The notes below the pieces were generated by a model. That model was not told where the DNA came from and ran no database searches. It worked only from the letters and a program-made list of their open reading frames with translations. DNA of 64,000 nucleotides, from the NCBI RefSeq assembly GCF_002811475.1, contig NZ_NPDL01000009.1:83171-147170 (forward strand). The letters run 5' to 3'. The stretch comes from Leptospira hartskeerlii (GTDB lineage: Bacteria > Spirochaetota > Leptospiria > Leptospirales > Leptospiraceae). The translations under genes and the position numbers were made by a program. This document shows positions 8,268 to 16,300 of the stretch, one piece after another. Within the stretch, counting starts at the first letter, position 1. Every line of letters starts with the position of its first letter.

Positions 8268-10523
8268 ATGAAAAAAACGATTCTGGGGCTACTCCCGTTT
8301 CTAGTTGTCGGCAGTCTTTTTGCGGACGACGACCTAAAATACTTGGTCAAATCCTATAGTTTAGAAAAAATCCGTAGGATTTTTAGGGAAAGATCCCCTT
8401 CTAAAGAATCCGAGGTATATGCACTCGTCCGTTTCCACGAGACCCATCCTGACGGCGACCACGGAAATAAATTCAGATATCTTGTGTCCCTTTTAAAAGG
8501 AAGGCTTGTGGTAGGAGTGACTAAGGAAGAACTTCTTGGTCTGATCAAAAATCCTCTCCCTCCTATGAATGCAGTCACCAGAATGAGTTTTTGGAAACTG
8601 TATGAGGAAATGGTAAAAAGAAAAAGTCTATCTTCTTCCGAACTTATCTCTTATCTTAAAAAACTACCTCCTGAGTACGATCCTGTTTATAAAAATGTGA
8701 TAGGAGAAATTCTTCGAATTCATTACGAAAACGGAGAATTTAAAGAGGCAAAAGATTACGCTGAAAGTTTTTCCGAAAAGGATAAAAAAGAATATTTCGG
8801 TGCAATGGCTTACTATAGGTATGCTAAGGCATTATATAAATTTGGAGAAGCCCAGAAAGGGGAAAATCTTTTATACGCTCTCGCAGAAGACCCGAATGTT
8901 CCTTCTTACGTTAAAAAGGATATTTATACAGATTTAAGGACCTGGAAGGGAGAATCCTTTTACAAACAAATCCCCTTAGAGAAAGGAGTCTTATTTCTTC
9001 CTTTCTTAGATGCAGGCGACAAGAAATCTTTTATTTCTTCTCATCAATATTTCAGTTCAATTGTTTTTGAAAGACCTGAAAGTTGGAAGGCCGCCGCGAG
9101 AGGCTTAGTCCAATATTATCCGGAAAGGCTTTCTTCCCTTTTTTCTAGACACAAAAGTTATGCAGAATATTTCCCTGAATTTACTGCGGCCATGTCTGTG
9201 GAACTTTCCAATCAAAACCTAGCTAAATCGGGCTTAGATCTATTAGAAAAAACGAATCTTTCTTCTTCCGAATCCGTGGAATATGCATATGCTAGGGCTT
9301 ATAAACGTTTAGGAGAAAGAGATAAATATTTCAACGGTCTACTTTCTTCTCTCGAAAAAAATCCTTATAATCTGATCAGGCAAGATGAGCTGATCGATCT
9401 TTTGATCGGAGATCATTCTCATTTTCTGGAAGAATCTTATTGGAAAGAGGCTTTAAAACGGATCCCCAACCTTCCTGTTAAAGGTAGATTGGTGTATTGG
9501 TATTTGAGAAGTTTAAAATCCAAAGGAAAACAGGACGAACTTCTTTCTTGGTTAAGATCTTATTATAAATTCATTCCCGGTTCTTATTATACAAGAGTGA
9601 TCCGAGAAGAATTTGCGACTGAGATCTCATCCGTACAAAAACCGGAAAATCCTCTTAGAAATAAGGATACATTATTCGAATATCTTTCTTTAACTTCCGG
9701 AGATCCGAAATACGCAGACAAGATCCTGGGAAGAGATCTGGAATTCGCCTATTTTCCCGACTCATTCTCCTTGGATGTTCGATTAGACTCCGCTCATAGT
9801 AAGGTCAGAGGAAATACTCTATTACAAAATGCTAAAGAATACTTGGAAATCGGGGAGATGGCACATGCAGCCACTCTGGTAGACAAATTCGTTTTACAAA
9901 CCGGAACATCCGAAGAAGAAAAAGATGAAATTTTTGCAGCATTAGGAGAAGTTACAGGTAACCAATATCTGACAGTCTTCCATACAAGAAATCTAATGAA
10001 AAGAAGAAGGATCCCTGATGATGTGATCCTTCTTCCCTCCAAACTTGCTTCCAGGATCTACCCTAGACCTCATAGGGATATAGTTTCTCATTATTCCCAA
10101 TCTTTCGGGATCGAAGAAGATATCGTGTACGCCGTGATGAGACAGGAGTCCTTTTTTAAGGAGAATGCCGTATCTTCTTCGAACGCGAGAGGTCTCATGC
10201 AGATTATGGGACCTACGGGAAAAGGCCTGGCCCAAGGTTTGGGACTAGGTCCTTATTCTCTTTTTGATCCGGAAATTTCTATCCAAATGGGTGCAAAATT
10301 CCTAAAATACCTTCTTTCTTCCAATGAAAACGATTTGAAATGGGCCTCTATCGCTTATAACGGAGGTCCGGGAAATCTCAGAAAATGGAAACGAAATCAT
10401 TATCAAGGAGATTTTAATCACTTTTTGGAAGAACTTCCCTTAAAAGAGCCCCGTGATTATTGCAGGATCGTAACGTCGAACTATTATAATTACCAAAGTT
10501 TAAGGCAGTACAAAAACCGCTGA
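8268..10523 (+). CDS. soluble lytic murein transglycosylase (Slt70-like)
   Basis: Cleaves the MurNAc-GlcNAc bond of peptidoglycan with formation of 1,6-anhydro-MurNAc. The 751-residue protein has an N-terminal signal peptide (MKKTILGLLPFLVVGSLFA), a long alpha-helical superhelix with TPR-like units (about 25-590), and a C-terminal SLT domain (about 605-740). The catalytic glutamate is E627 in AVMRQESFF. Further GEWL-fold motifs follow: SSNARGLMQIM and SIAYNGGPGN. Domain order and length match Slt70 and its relatives. No obvious intrinsic terminator follows, only a run of eight T. Confidence 0.92.
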   Translation: MKKTILGLLPFLVVGSLFADDDLKYLVKSYSLEKIRRIFRERSPSKESEVYALVRFHETHPDGDHGNKFRYLVSLLKGRLVVGVTKEELLGLIKNPLPPMNAVTRMSFWKLYEEMVKRKSLSSSELISYLKKLPPEYDPVYKNVIGEILRIHYENGEFKEAKDYAESFSEKDKKEYFGAMAYYRYAKALYKFGEAQKGENLLYALAEDPNVPSYVKKDIYTDLRTWKGESFYKQIPLEKGVLFLPFLDAGDKKSFISSHQYFSSIVFERPESWKAAARGLVQYYPERLSSLFSRHKSYAEYFPEFTAAMSVELSNQNLAKSGLDLLEKTNLSSSESVEYAYARAYKRLGERDKYFNGLLSSLEKNPYNLIRQDELIDLLIGDHSHFLEESYWKEALKRIPNLPVKGRLVYWYLRSLKSKGKQDELLSWLRSYYKFIPGSYYTRVIREEFATEISSVQKPENPLRNKDTLFEYLSLTSGDPKYADKILGRDLEFAYFPDSFSLDVRLDSAHSKVRGNTLLQNAKEYLEIGEMAHAATLVDKFVLQTGTSEEEKDEIFAALGEVTGNQYLTVFHTRNLMKRRRIPDDVILLPSKLASRIYPRPHRDIVSHYSQSFGIEEDIVYAVMRQESFFKENAVSSSNARGLMQIMGPTGKGLAQGLGLGPYSLFDPEISIQMGAKFLKYLLSSNENDLKWASIAYNGGPGNLRKWKRNHYQGDFNHFLEELPLKEPRDYCRIVTSNYYNYQSLRQYKNR

Positions 10524-10676
10524 GCAGACAAGACGGATTCTTTTTTTTGGATTGTCTAGAATTTCAGATCCATAAGATAGTTCTAAGCAGGACCTTAGTT
10601 TTCAATTTCACTTTTCTGTCCTTAGGTCTACCTTATGCCGGTTCGTCCGATATCATTCATTTAGCAGGAGTAAAAA

Positions 10677-11963
10677 ATGGCAAACACCGCAATCTTAAAA
10701 ATCGACGGTAAAGAATATGAACTACCCATCATTACGGGAACAGAAAACGAAAAGGCCATAGACATCTCCAAACTCAGACAACAAACAGGATACATTACAT
10801 TAGATAACGGTTATTTAAACACCGGAGCCTGCACTAGCGCAGTTACATTCCTGGATGGAGAGTTGGGAATCTTAAGATACCGTGGGATCCCGATCGAACA
10901 ATTAGCTGAAAAATCAAGCTTCACCGAAGTTGCTTATCTTTTGATCTATGGCCATCTTCCTTCCGACAAGGAATTACAAGAATGGGACAAAGAACTAACG
11001 ATGCACACTTTGATCCATGAAGATCTAAAACGTCTTTATAATGGATTCCCTAAAGATGGTCACCCAATGGCGATCATGTCCACAATGATCGGTTCACTTT
11101 CTACTTATTACCAAGATTCTTACGATCCAGAAAATCCCGATCATAGACATATCTCTATGGTCCGCCTTTTAGCGAAGTTCCCTACAATCGCATCCTTCGC
11201 TTATAAAAAATCATTGGGCCAACCTACAGTTCACCCAATGAATCACTTGGATTATTGCAGTAACTTCTTGAATATGATGTTCTCCGTTCCGAGTGAAGAA
11301 TATTATATCGATCCTGAGATCGTAAAAGCTCTGAACCTTCTATTAATACTTCACGCGGACCACGAACAAAACTGTTCTACTTCTACAGTTCGTTTAGTCG
11401 GTTCTTCTCTTGCGAACTTGTATGGAGCGATCTCTGCAGGTATCTGCGCACTTTGGGGACCTCGTCATGGAGGAGCCAACCAAGAAGTATTAGAAATGCT
11501 TTTGGAGATCAAAGCTTCCGGTCTTCCTGTGAAAAAGATCGTAGAAAAAGCAAAAGATAAGAATGATGCATTCCGTCTTTCCGGATTCGGACATAGGGTT
11601 TACAAAAACTTCGACCCGCGCGCTAAGATCATCAAAAAAGCATGTGATGCAGTTCTTTCCAGATTGGGAGTGAACGATCCTCTATTAGATATCGCTAAAG
11701 AATTAGAAGAAGCTGCTCTTAAAGATTCTTACTTCGTTGAAAGAAAACTTTATCCGAACGTAGACTTCTATAGTGGTATTATCTACCGTGCGCTTGGAAT
11801 CCCTGTGAACATGTTTACTGTAATGTTTGCAATGGGACGTCTTCCTGGTTGGATCGCTCAATGGAAAGAAATGATTGAATCTCCTGATATGAAAATCGGT
11901 AGACCTCGTCAGATCTATACCGGAGCAACTGACACTGCTTACGATAGCGCTAAGAAAAAGTAA
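10677..11963 (+). CDS. gltA: citrate synthase
   Basis: Condenses oxaloacetate with acetyl-CoA in the first TCA step. The 428-residue protein matches the length of type II hexameric enzymes. Visible motifs are HADHEQNCSTSTVRLVGSS, the substrate-binding block GFGHRVYKNFDPRA with H306, and YPNVDFYSGI with the catalytic aspartate. A clear ribosome-binding site (AGGAG) lies seven bases before the ATG. The gene is monocistronic and is followed by an intrinsic terminator. Confidence 0.97.
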   Translation: MANTAILKIDGKEYELPIITGTENEKAIDISKLRQQTGYITLDNGYLNTGACTSAVTFLDGELGILRYRGIPIEQLAEKSSFTEVAYLLIYGHLPSDKELQEWDKELTMHTLIHEDLKRLYNGFPKDGHPMAIMSTMIGSLSTYYQDSYDPENPDHRHISMVRLLAKFPTIASFAYKKSLGQPTVHPMNHLDYCSNFLNMMFSVPSEEYYIDPEIVKALNLLLILHADHEQNCSTSTVRLVGSSLANLYGAISAGICALWGPRHGGANQEVLEMLLEIKASGLPVKKIVEKAKDKNDAFRLSGFGHRVYKNFDPRAKIIKKACDAVLSRLGVNDPLLDIAKELEEAALKDSYFVERKLYPNVDFYSGIIYRALGIPVNMFTVMFAMGRLPGWIAQWKEMIESPDMKIGRPRQIYTGATDTAYDSAKKK

Positions 11964-11986
11964 ATAAACGATATTTGTAGACTAAT

Positions 11987-12028
11987 AGGCGGATCAAAAC
12001 AATTAGTTTGCGATCTGCCTATTTTTCT
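11987..12028 (+). terminator. intrinsic terminator after gltA
   Basis: AGGCGGATC and GATCTGCCT form a 9-bp stem with one G-U pair, followed by ATTTTTCT. It begins 24 bases after the citrate synthase stop codon. Confidence 0.75.
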
Positions 12029-12132
12029 ATTTCAGCCAGAGAAGACTCTAAATATCCGATATCTACACGTTAGTTGACATTTTTATATTTACAGATTATT
12101 CCCATCGCCCATTCTCGCTTCATTATAAACTT

Positions 12133-12753
12133 ATGAAGCATTCTAAAAGAAATAAGTATTCATTGGCGTTATTTGTATCGATACTTGCAACATTCTCTCA
12201 GTGTACTCCGAATATTCGACAAGTTAAAATACAAGAACAGAACTCACTTTTGAAGGCGCAAAACGTCCAGAATCATGGAATCGCCTTTTTTCGTTTTAAA
12301 TCAGCAACTTTAGGCGGATCGTCACGAACTCCATCACTTGGCTTAGCAGTAAACGAAGGAGTGCTTCCTAATTTTGCTAACCCTGATACCATTGATCTAG
12401 AACCAAAAACTGACAACAAAACTAAACGAACCTTTATCGATGAATGCGTGCTTCTTTTCGGAAATACCGCTGAATATAGGTTTATTTTTTATTCGGAGCA
12501 TTCTTGCACGGACCGCGGAAGAGTTCAGTCTTGCTCTTATTATTTGCCGAAAGTTTTTACCAAAAGAGCATTCCAGTTAAATGACGGTGATATAGTCTAT
12601 CTAGGTACTTTAAATTTCAACAAATACGGCGATATAGAAAATCGATATATAGAATCGGATAAAGCTTATTGTGCCAAAAGTTTACAATCATCAATACAAA
12701 ACATTGATGTTCAGAAAATTAAAAATCGAACCCTGATCAAATACCATGAATAA
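12133..12753 (+). CDS. lipoprotein of unknown function
   Basis: 206 residues. The N-terminus is basic (MKHSKRNK), then hydrophobic, ending in the lipobox-like FSQC, so the protein is probably lipidated. The mature part contains a four-cysteine region (DECVLLF, HSCTDRGRVQSCSYY), which could form disulfides in the periplasm. No family recognised. Its last eight bases overlap the next lipoprotein gene, so the two are almost certainly co-expressed. Confidence 0.75.
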   Translation: MKHSKRNKYSLALFVSILATFSQCTPNIRQVKIQEQNSLLKAQNVQNHGIAFFRFKSATLGGSSRTPSLGLAVNEGVLPNFANPDTIDLEPKTDNKTKRTFIDECVLLFGNTAEYRFIFYSEHSCTDRGRVQSCSYYLPKVFTKRAFQLNDGDIVYLGTLNFNKYGDIENRYIESDKAYCAKSLQSSIQNIDVQKIKNRTLIKYHE

Positions 12754-13351
12754 GAACTTTAAATATCTTTTTTCAATCTTCTTCTTTTTCTCCTCTTGTA
12801 TTACCTGGTCCACCCGAGATCAAGACTCTGTCCCTATGCCAAAAAACTTACGAGAATTAATGAGGCCCGTTACTTTTATCGTCCAGGCACAACTACCCCC
12901 GTTAGACATGGAGCCAGTCAACCGATCTCATGTCTTGCAAAGGTATTCAAATTCAATCGCTTCCTGTCGTTGCCTCTCGGATTATAATTTCTTCCTTAAC
13001 GAGCTCCCTTCTAAAGACGAAAGATTCGAATATACAGTGTTAGTAAAACTAAATGCGGAACCGGCAGCAGATACTTTTAGCAAAACTATAACTGTTATTT
13101 CAATATTTACTCTTACCGTGCTCCCTTTTTGGGATAAAGAGAATTATGAATATACAGCGATCCTTTTTGATAAAAACGGAAAAGAGCTTCGAAGTTTTTC
13201 TGGATCCGGAAGTAATAAACTGTTCGGACAATTACTCCTATTCCCAACTCTATTTACCAAATATTCCGGTTTACATCGAAGCGGCCCGCTAACATGGATT
13301 ACGGAGGACATTTTTCAATCAGGACTGGTCCCTAAAATTCCCTACGAGTAA
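12746..13351 (+). CDS. lipoprotein of unknown function
   Basis: 201 residues with a signal peptide (MNKNFKYLFSIFFFF) ending in the lipobox SSC. The mature part includes a CRC pair and a hydrophobic stretch near residue 110-125 (ITVISIFTLTVLPF) that may be a membrane-associated strand or helix. It resembles lipoproteins that come in small tandem families in Leptospira, but I cannot assign a role. Translationally coupled to the preceding lipoprotein (8-base overlap). Its stop TAA lies directly before the methyltransferase region. Confidence 0.75.
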   Translation: MNKNFKYLFSIFFFFSSCITWSTRDQDSVPMPKNLRELMRPVTFIVQAQLPPLDMEPVNRSHVLQRYSNSIASCRCLSDYNFFLNELPSKDERFEYTVLVKLNAEPAADTFSKTITVISIFTLTVLPFWDKENYEYTAILFDKNGKELRSFSGSGSNKLFGQLLLFPTLFTKYSGLHRSGPLTWITEDIFQSGLVPKIPYE

Positions 13352-13356
13352 ATGAA

Positions 13357-14616
13357 CTGAGAGCCAAGCCTTTTCGCCGCTACCAATTAAACAAAACAAC
13401 TGAATCGGTTCTGAATTCAGGACATCCTTGGATCTTAAACGGAAAATTATCCACCGCAATCTCCGCATTCCAAGACGGAGATTGGATGAGGCTTGTCTCC
13501 GGCTCGAACGAAACATTAGGATTTGGGATCTATTCTTCTTCTGGTCCAATCGGAATACGTATCATCCAAAGAGGAAATGAATTCTCACTTCCTCAATTAC
13601 AACAAACAATAGAGAAGGCGTTAGAACTCAGAAAACCTCTTAGAGCAAGAACAAACGCTTACAGACTTTTACATGGTGAGAATGACCTGGTCCCTGGAGT
13701 CACAGTGGATCGATACGGATCTACCTGGGTAGTCCAGACCTATTCCAAATCATTAAGAGTATTTTCCAGATTAGCAGTTCGATATCTTTATTCTGTAGCT
13801 TCCAAAACAGAGGAACCAATTCCGAAACAGATCGTATGGATTTCTCCACAACGTATAGGCTCAGAAAAATCTTTACCAATCCGTTTTCTGAGGGGCAAAA
13901 AAGATATCCCGTATGAGGAAAAAATTTTCCTGAACCAGGTTCAATGGAAAACTAAGATCCCCGGACAGAAAGGTGGATTCTTTCTAGATGTTCGAAATTT
14001 GCGGCAATATATATTAGAAAAACCGGAATTAGCTAAGGACAGAGATTGCCTTCACTTATTCTCCCACACTGGACTTACTTCAATATGTTTAGAAGAAGCT
14101 GGCGCAAACTCTGTCTTCTCCGCTGACGGAGCTAAAGAAGCACTCGAAGAATTTGCGTCTCATATTTTGCCAGAGAATGAAATCTTAAATTTTGAGAAGA
14201 AGAACACGATCCTCACGAAAGGAAAACATCATCTAGCCCGAGCAGATCTATTCCAAGACTGGGGATTTTTAGAAGACAAAAAATTTTCACTTATCGTTTT
14301 GGATCCGCCCAATCTGACTCCAAACCAAGCCGCTATTCCCGCTGGTAAAAAAGCATATCGTAGTCTAATTGCAAAGGCACTCTTTCATTTGGAACCTGGA
14401 GGAGACCTAATCTTACTCTCTTGCTCCGGAAGAATCCTGGAGTCCGAATTCGAAAAGATTGGCCGAGAAACCTTGGCAAACAAAGGATGGAAGTACAAGG
14501 ATCTTTTCAAATTAAGACCGGAACCGGATCATCCTACACGTAAGGAATTTCCGGAGGGGAAATACTTCAAGGTGCATATCTATAAAAAATGTATGCCCTT
14601 GGATCAGAACTTATGA
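13357..14616 (+). CDS. RlmI-like class I rRNA methyltransferase, start uncertain
   Basis: Resembles the RlmI family of 23S rRNA m5C methyltransferases. Visible are motif I (LHLFSHTGLTSICLEEAGA), motif IV (LIVLDPPNLTP) and the cysteine motif LLSCSGRI. The first ATG in frame is at 13486, but the frame stays open upstream and encodes a recognisable N-terminal PUA-type domain (VLNSGHPWILNGK, comparable to the RHPWVF block of RlmI). The upstream part has no ATG, GTG or TTG. A CTG at 13357, five bases after the previous stop, is the only plausible codon, unless one base has been lost after ATG-AAC at 13352. Product from CTG is 419 residues; from ATG 13486, 376. Confidence 0.82.
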   Translation: MRAKPFRRYQLNKTTESVLNSGHPWILNGKLSTAISAFQDGDWMRLVSGSNETLGFGIYSSSGPIGIRIIQRGNEFSLPQLQQTIEKALELRKPLRARTNAYRLLHGENDLVPGVTVDRYGSTWVVQTYSKSLRVFSRLAVRYLYSVASKTEEPIPKQIVWISPQRIGSEKSLPIRFLRGKKDIPYEEKIFLNQVQWKTKIPGQKGGFFLDVRNLRQYILEKPELAKDRDCLHLFSHTGLTSICLEEAGANSVFSADGAKEALEEFASHILPENEILNFEKKNTILTKGKHHLARADLFQDWGFLEDKKFSLIVLDPPNLTPNQAAIPAGKKAYRSLIAKALFHLEPGGDLILLSCSGRILESEFEKIGRETLANKGWKYKDLFKLRPEPDHPTRKEFPEGKYFKVHIYKKCMPLDQNL

Positions 14617-15491
14617 GCACGAATAAAAATACTTACCAACTCATCGATTCCGGAAATTTCAAGAAGTTAGAGCAAGTGGGTCCTTATAAAGTGATCCGCC
14701 CTTCTCCAGTCGCAGCATGGCCACCTACTCAACCTTCTCTCTGGAAGGACGCCGACGGAGAATATCATAGAAGTGATAAAGGCGGGGGAAATTGGAGTTG
14801 GAGAGGTTCAAGCGGTTCCAGACCTGATTCGGAAGACGAGTTCCTAATTCAAATTCCACCTTTGACAGTTAAGATACGTTTTACTCCTTTCGGTCATCTT
14901 GGGATCTTCCCAGAACAATTAAGTAATTGGGACCGGATCCGAAATGTTTCCTCTCAACTTGCAGGACAGGGAGAAGTTTTAAATTTATTCGCTTATTCAG
15001 GACTTTCCACATTATCCGTATTAGCCGGAGGATTGGACGCTTGCCACTTGGATTCCTCCAAAGGAATGGTAGAATGGGCCAGAGAAAATGCGCAAGTTTC
15101 AGGGCTCGCAGATAAAAAAGTGCGATGGATCATTGAAGACGTATTAAAATTCCTGAATAGAGAGATTAGAAGGGAAAAAAAATACATAGGCTTTATATTA
15201 GATCCACCCACTTTCGGAAGAGGAGCCAGCGGCGAAGTTTTCAAAATAGAAAAAGATCTGCCGGAGATGATGGATCTACTTATGCAACTCTGTAATAATA
15301 AACCTGAGTTCGTATTCTTGACCTGTCATTCTACAGGGTTTAGCCCCCTCGCACTTAGAAGAATTTTGGAAGGAAGGATTAAAACTCCCGGGAATTATCT
15401 TACGGAAGAACTTTCCATTTCGGAATCCACAGGAAGATTACATCCTGCGGGTTCCAACTGTGTATTTTATTCGAATAGAGTAAAACTTTGA
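14613..15491 (+). CDS. class I SAM-dependent methyltransferase, RlmI/RlmL-like
   Basis: 292 residues from ATG 14613, which overlaps the previous stop by ATGA; an upstream in-frame ATG at 14589 is less likely. Motif I is VLNLFAYSGLSTLSVLAGG (about 125-143), motif IV is FILDPPTFGRG, and a terminal LTCHSTG matches the cysteine motif of COG1092-type enzymes. It lacks an N-terminal PUA domain, having instead a WPPTQPSLW segment. Target unknown, probably rRNA. Middle gene of a three-methyltransferase operon. Confidence 0.85.
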   Translation: MSTNKNTYQLIDSGNFKKLEQVGPYKVIRPSPVAAWPPTQPSLWKDADGEYHRSDKGGGNWSWRGSSGSRPDSEDEFLIQIPPLTVKIRFTPFGHLGIFPEQLSNWDRIRNVSSQLAGQGEVLNLFAYSGLSTLSVLAGGLDACHLDSSKGMVEWARENAQVSGLADKKVRWIIEDVLKFLNREIRREKKYIGFILDPPTFGRGASGEVFKIEKDLPEMMDLLMQLCNNKPEFVFLTCHSTGFSPLALRRILEGRIKTPGNYLTEELSISESTGRLHPAGSNCVFYSNRVKL

Positions 15492-16300
15492 AGAAGAACA
15501 TTTTGGAAATCAGCAGTTTTTCGAATGAAAAACTGAAGTATATCTCCGGATTAAAAGAGAAAAAGAACAGAGAAAAGTCAGGCACATTCTTCATTGAAGG
15601 TTTCAGAGAACTCCAAAGAGCGCAAGTTTCCGGCAAAGTTAAATTCGAATACTTACTCACATGCCCCGATTGTTATTTGGGAGAAAATGAAGAAGACCTT
15701 GTATCTACTATAGATGCAAAAACGATCATCGTTTCAAAACAAATTTTCGAAAAGATTTCCTATAGAGATAGACCGGACGGCCTTATCGCAACTGCTGAAT
15801 TGCCGGACTTCTCCTTATCCTCCAAAACAAAACTTTTAGCAGATCCAGTGCTTGTGATCGAAGGTGTAGAAAAACCCGGAAACTTAGGAACTATCTTAAG
15901 AACTGCAGAAGGCGCAGGATTTCATAAAGTATTCGTTGCAGATCCGAGACTTGATCTATTCAATCCAAACGTTATACGTTCCTCTACAGGTACACTGTTT
16001 ACATTAGATGTTTTCCAATCCGATATTAAAGAATTGTATCCTATCCTTCAAAATGCAGGATATAAAACATTCGCAGTTACTCCGGAAGCAAAATCTATAT
16101 ATTGGGATGCAAATCTGAAAGGAAAAGTTGCACTTGTTTTCGGAAGCGAACAGTACGGACTAAGCGAATACGCTAGATCCCAAAGTGACCAATATATTTC
16201 TCTTCCCATGAAAGGTGTGGCAGATAGTTTAAATCTGGCTATGTCAGCCGGGATTTTAATGTACGAAGTGCTTCGCCAAAAATCTCAGATTGACAATTAG
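15488..16300 (+). CDS. TrmH/SpoU-family RNA 2'-O-methyltransferase
   Basis: 270 residues of the SPOUT fold with an N-terminal substrate-binding domain (EKSGTFFIEGFRELQRA, about 30-47). The three SpoU motifs are present: NLGTILRTAEGAGF (motif 1), ALVFGSEQYGLS (motif 2) and SLPMKGVADSLNLAMSAGILMYE (motif 3, split here as SLPMKGVADSLNLAMS then AGILMYE). These enzymes methylate ribose 2'-OH in rRNA or tRNA. The start is TTG at 15488, overlapping the previous stop as TTGA; coupling makes this start credible. Its 3' end overlaps the tail of the convergent transposase frame. Confidence 0.9.
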   Translation: MKKNILEISSFSNEKLKYISGLKEKKNREKSGTFFIEGFRELQRAQVSGKVKFEYLLTCPDCYLGENEEDLVSTIDAKTIIVSKQIFEKISYRDRPDGLIATAELPDFSLSSKTKLLADPVLVIEGVEKPGNLGTILRTAEGAGFHKVFVADPRLDLFNPNVIRSSTGTLFTLDVFQSDIKELYPILQNAGYKTFAVTPEAKSIYWDANLKGKVALVFGSEQYGLSEYARSQSDQYISLPMKGVADSLNLAMSAGILMYEVLRQKSQIDN

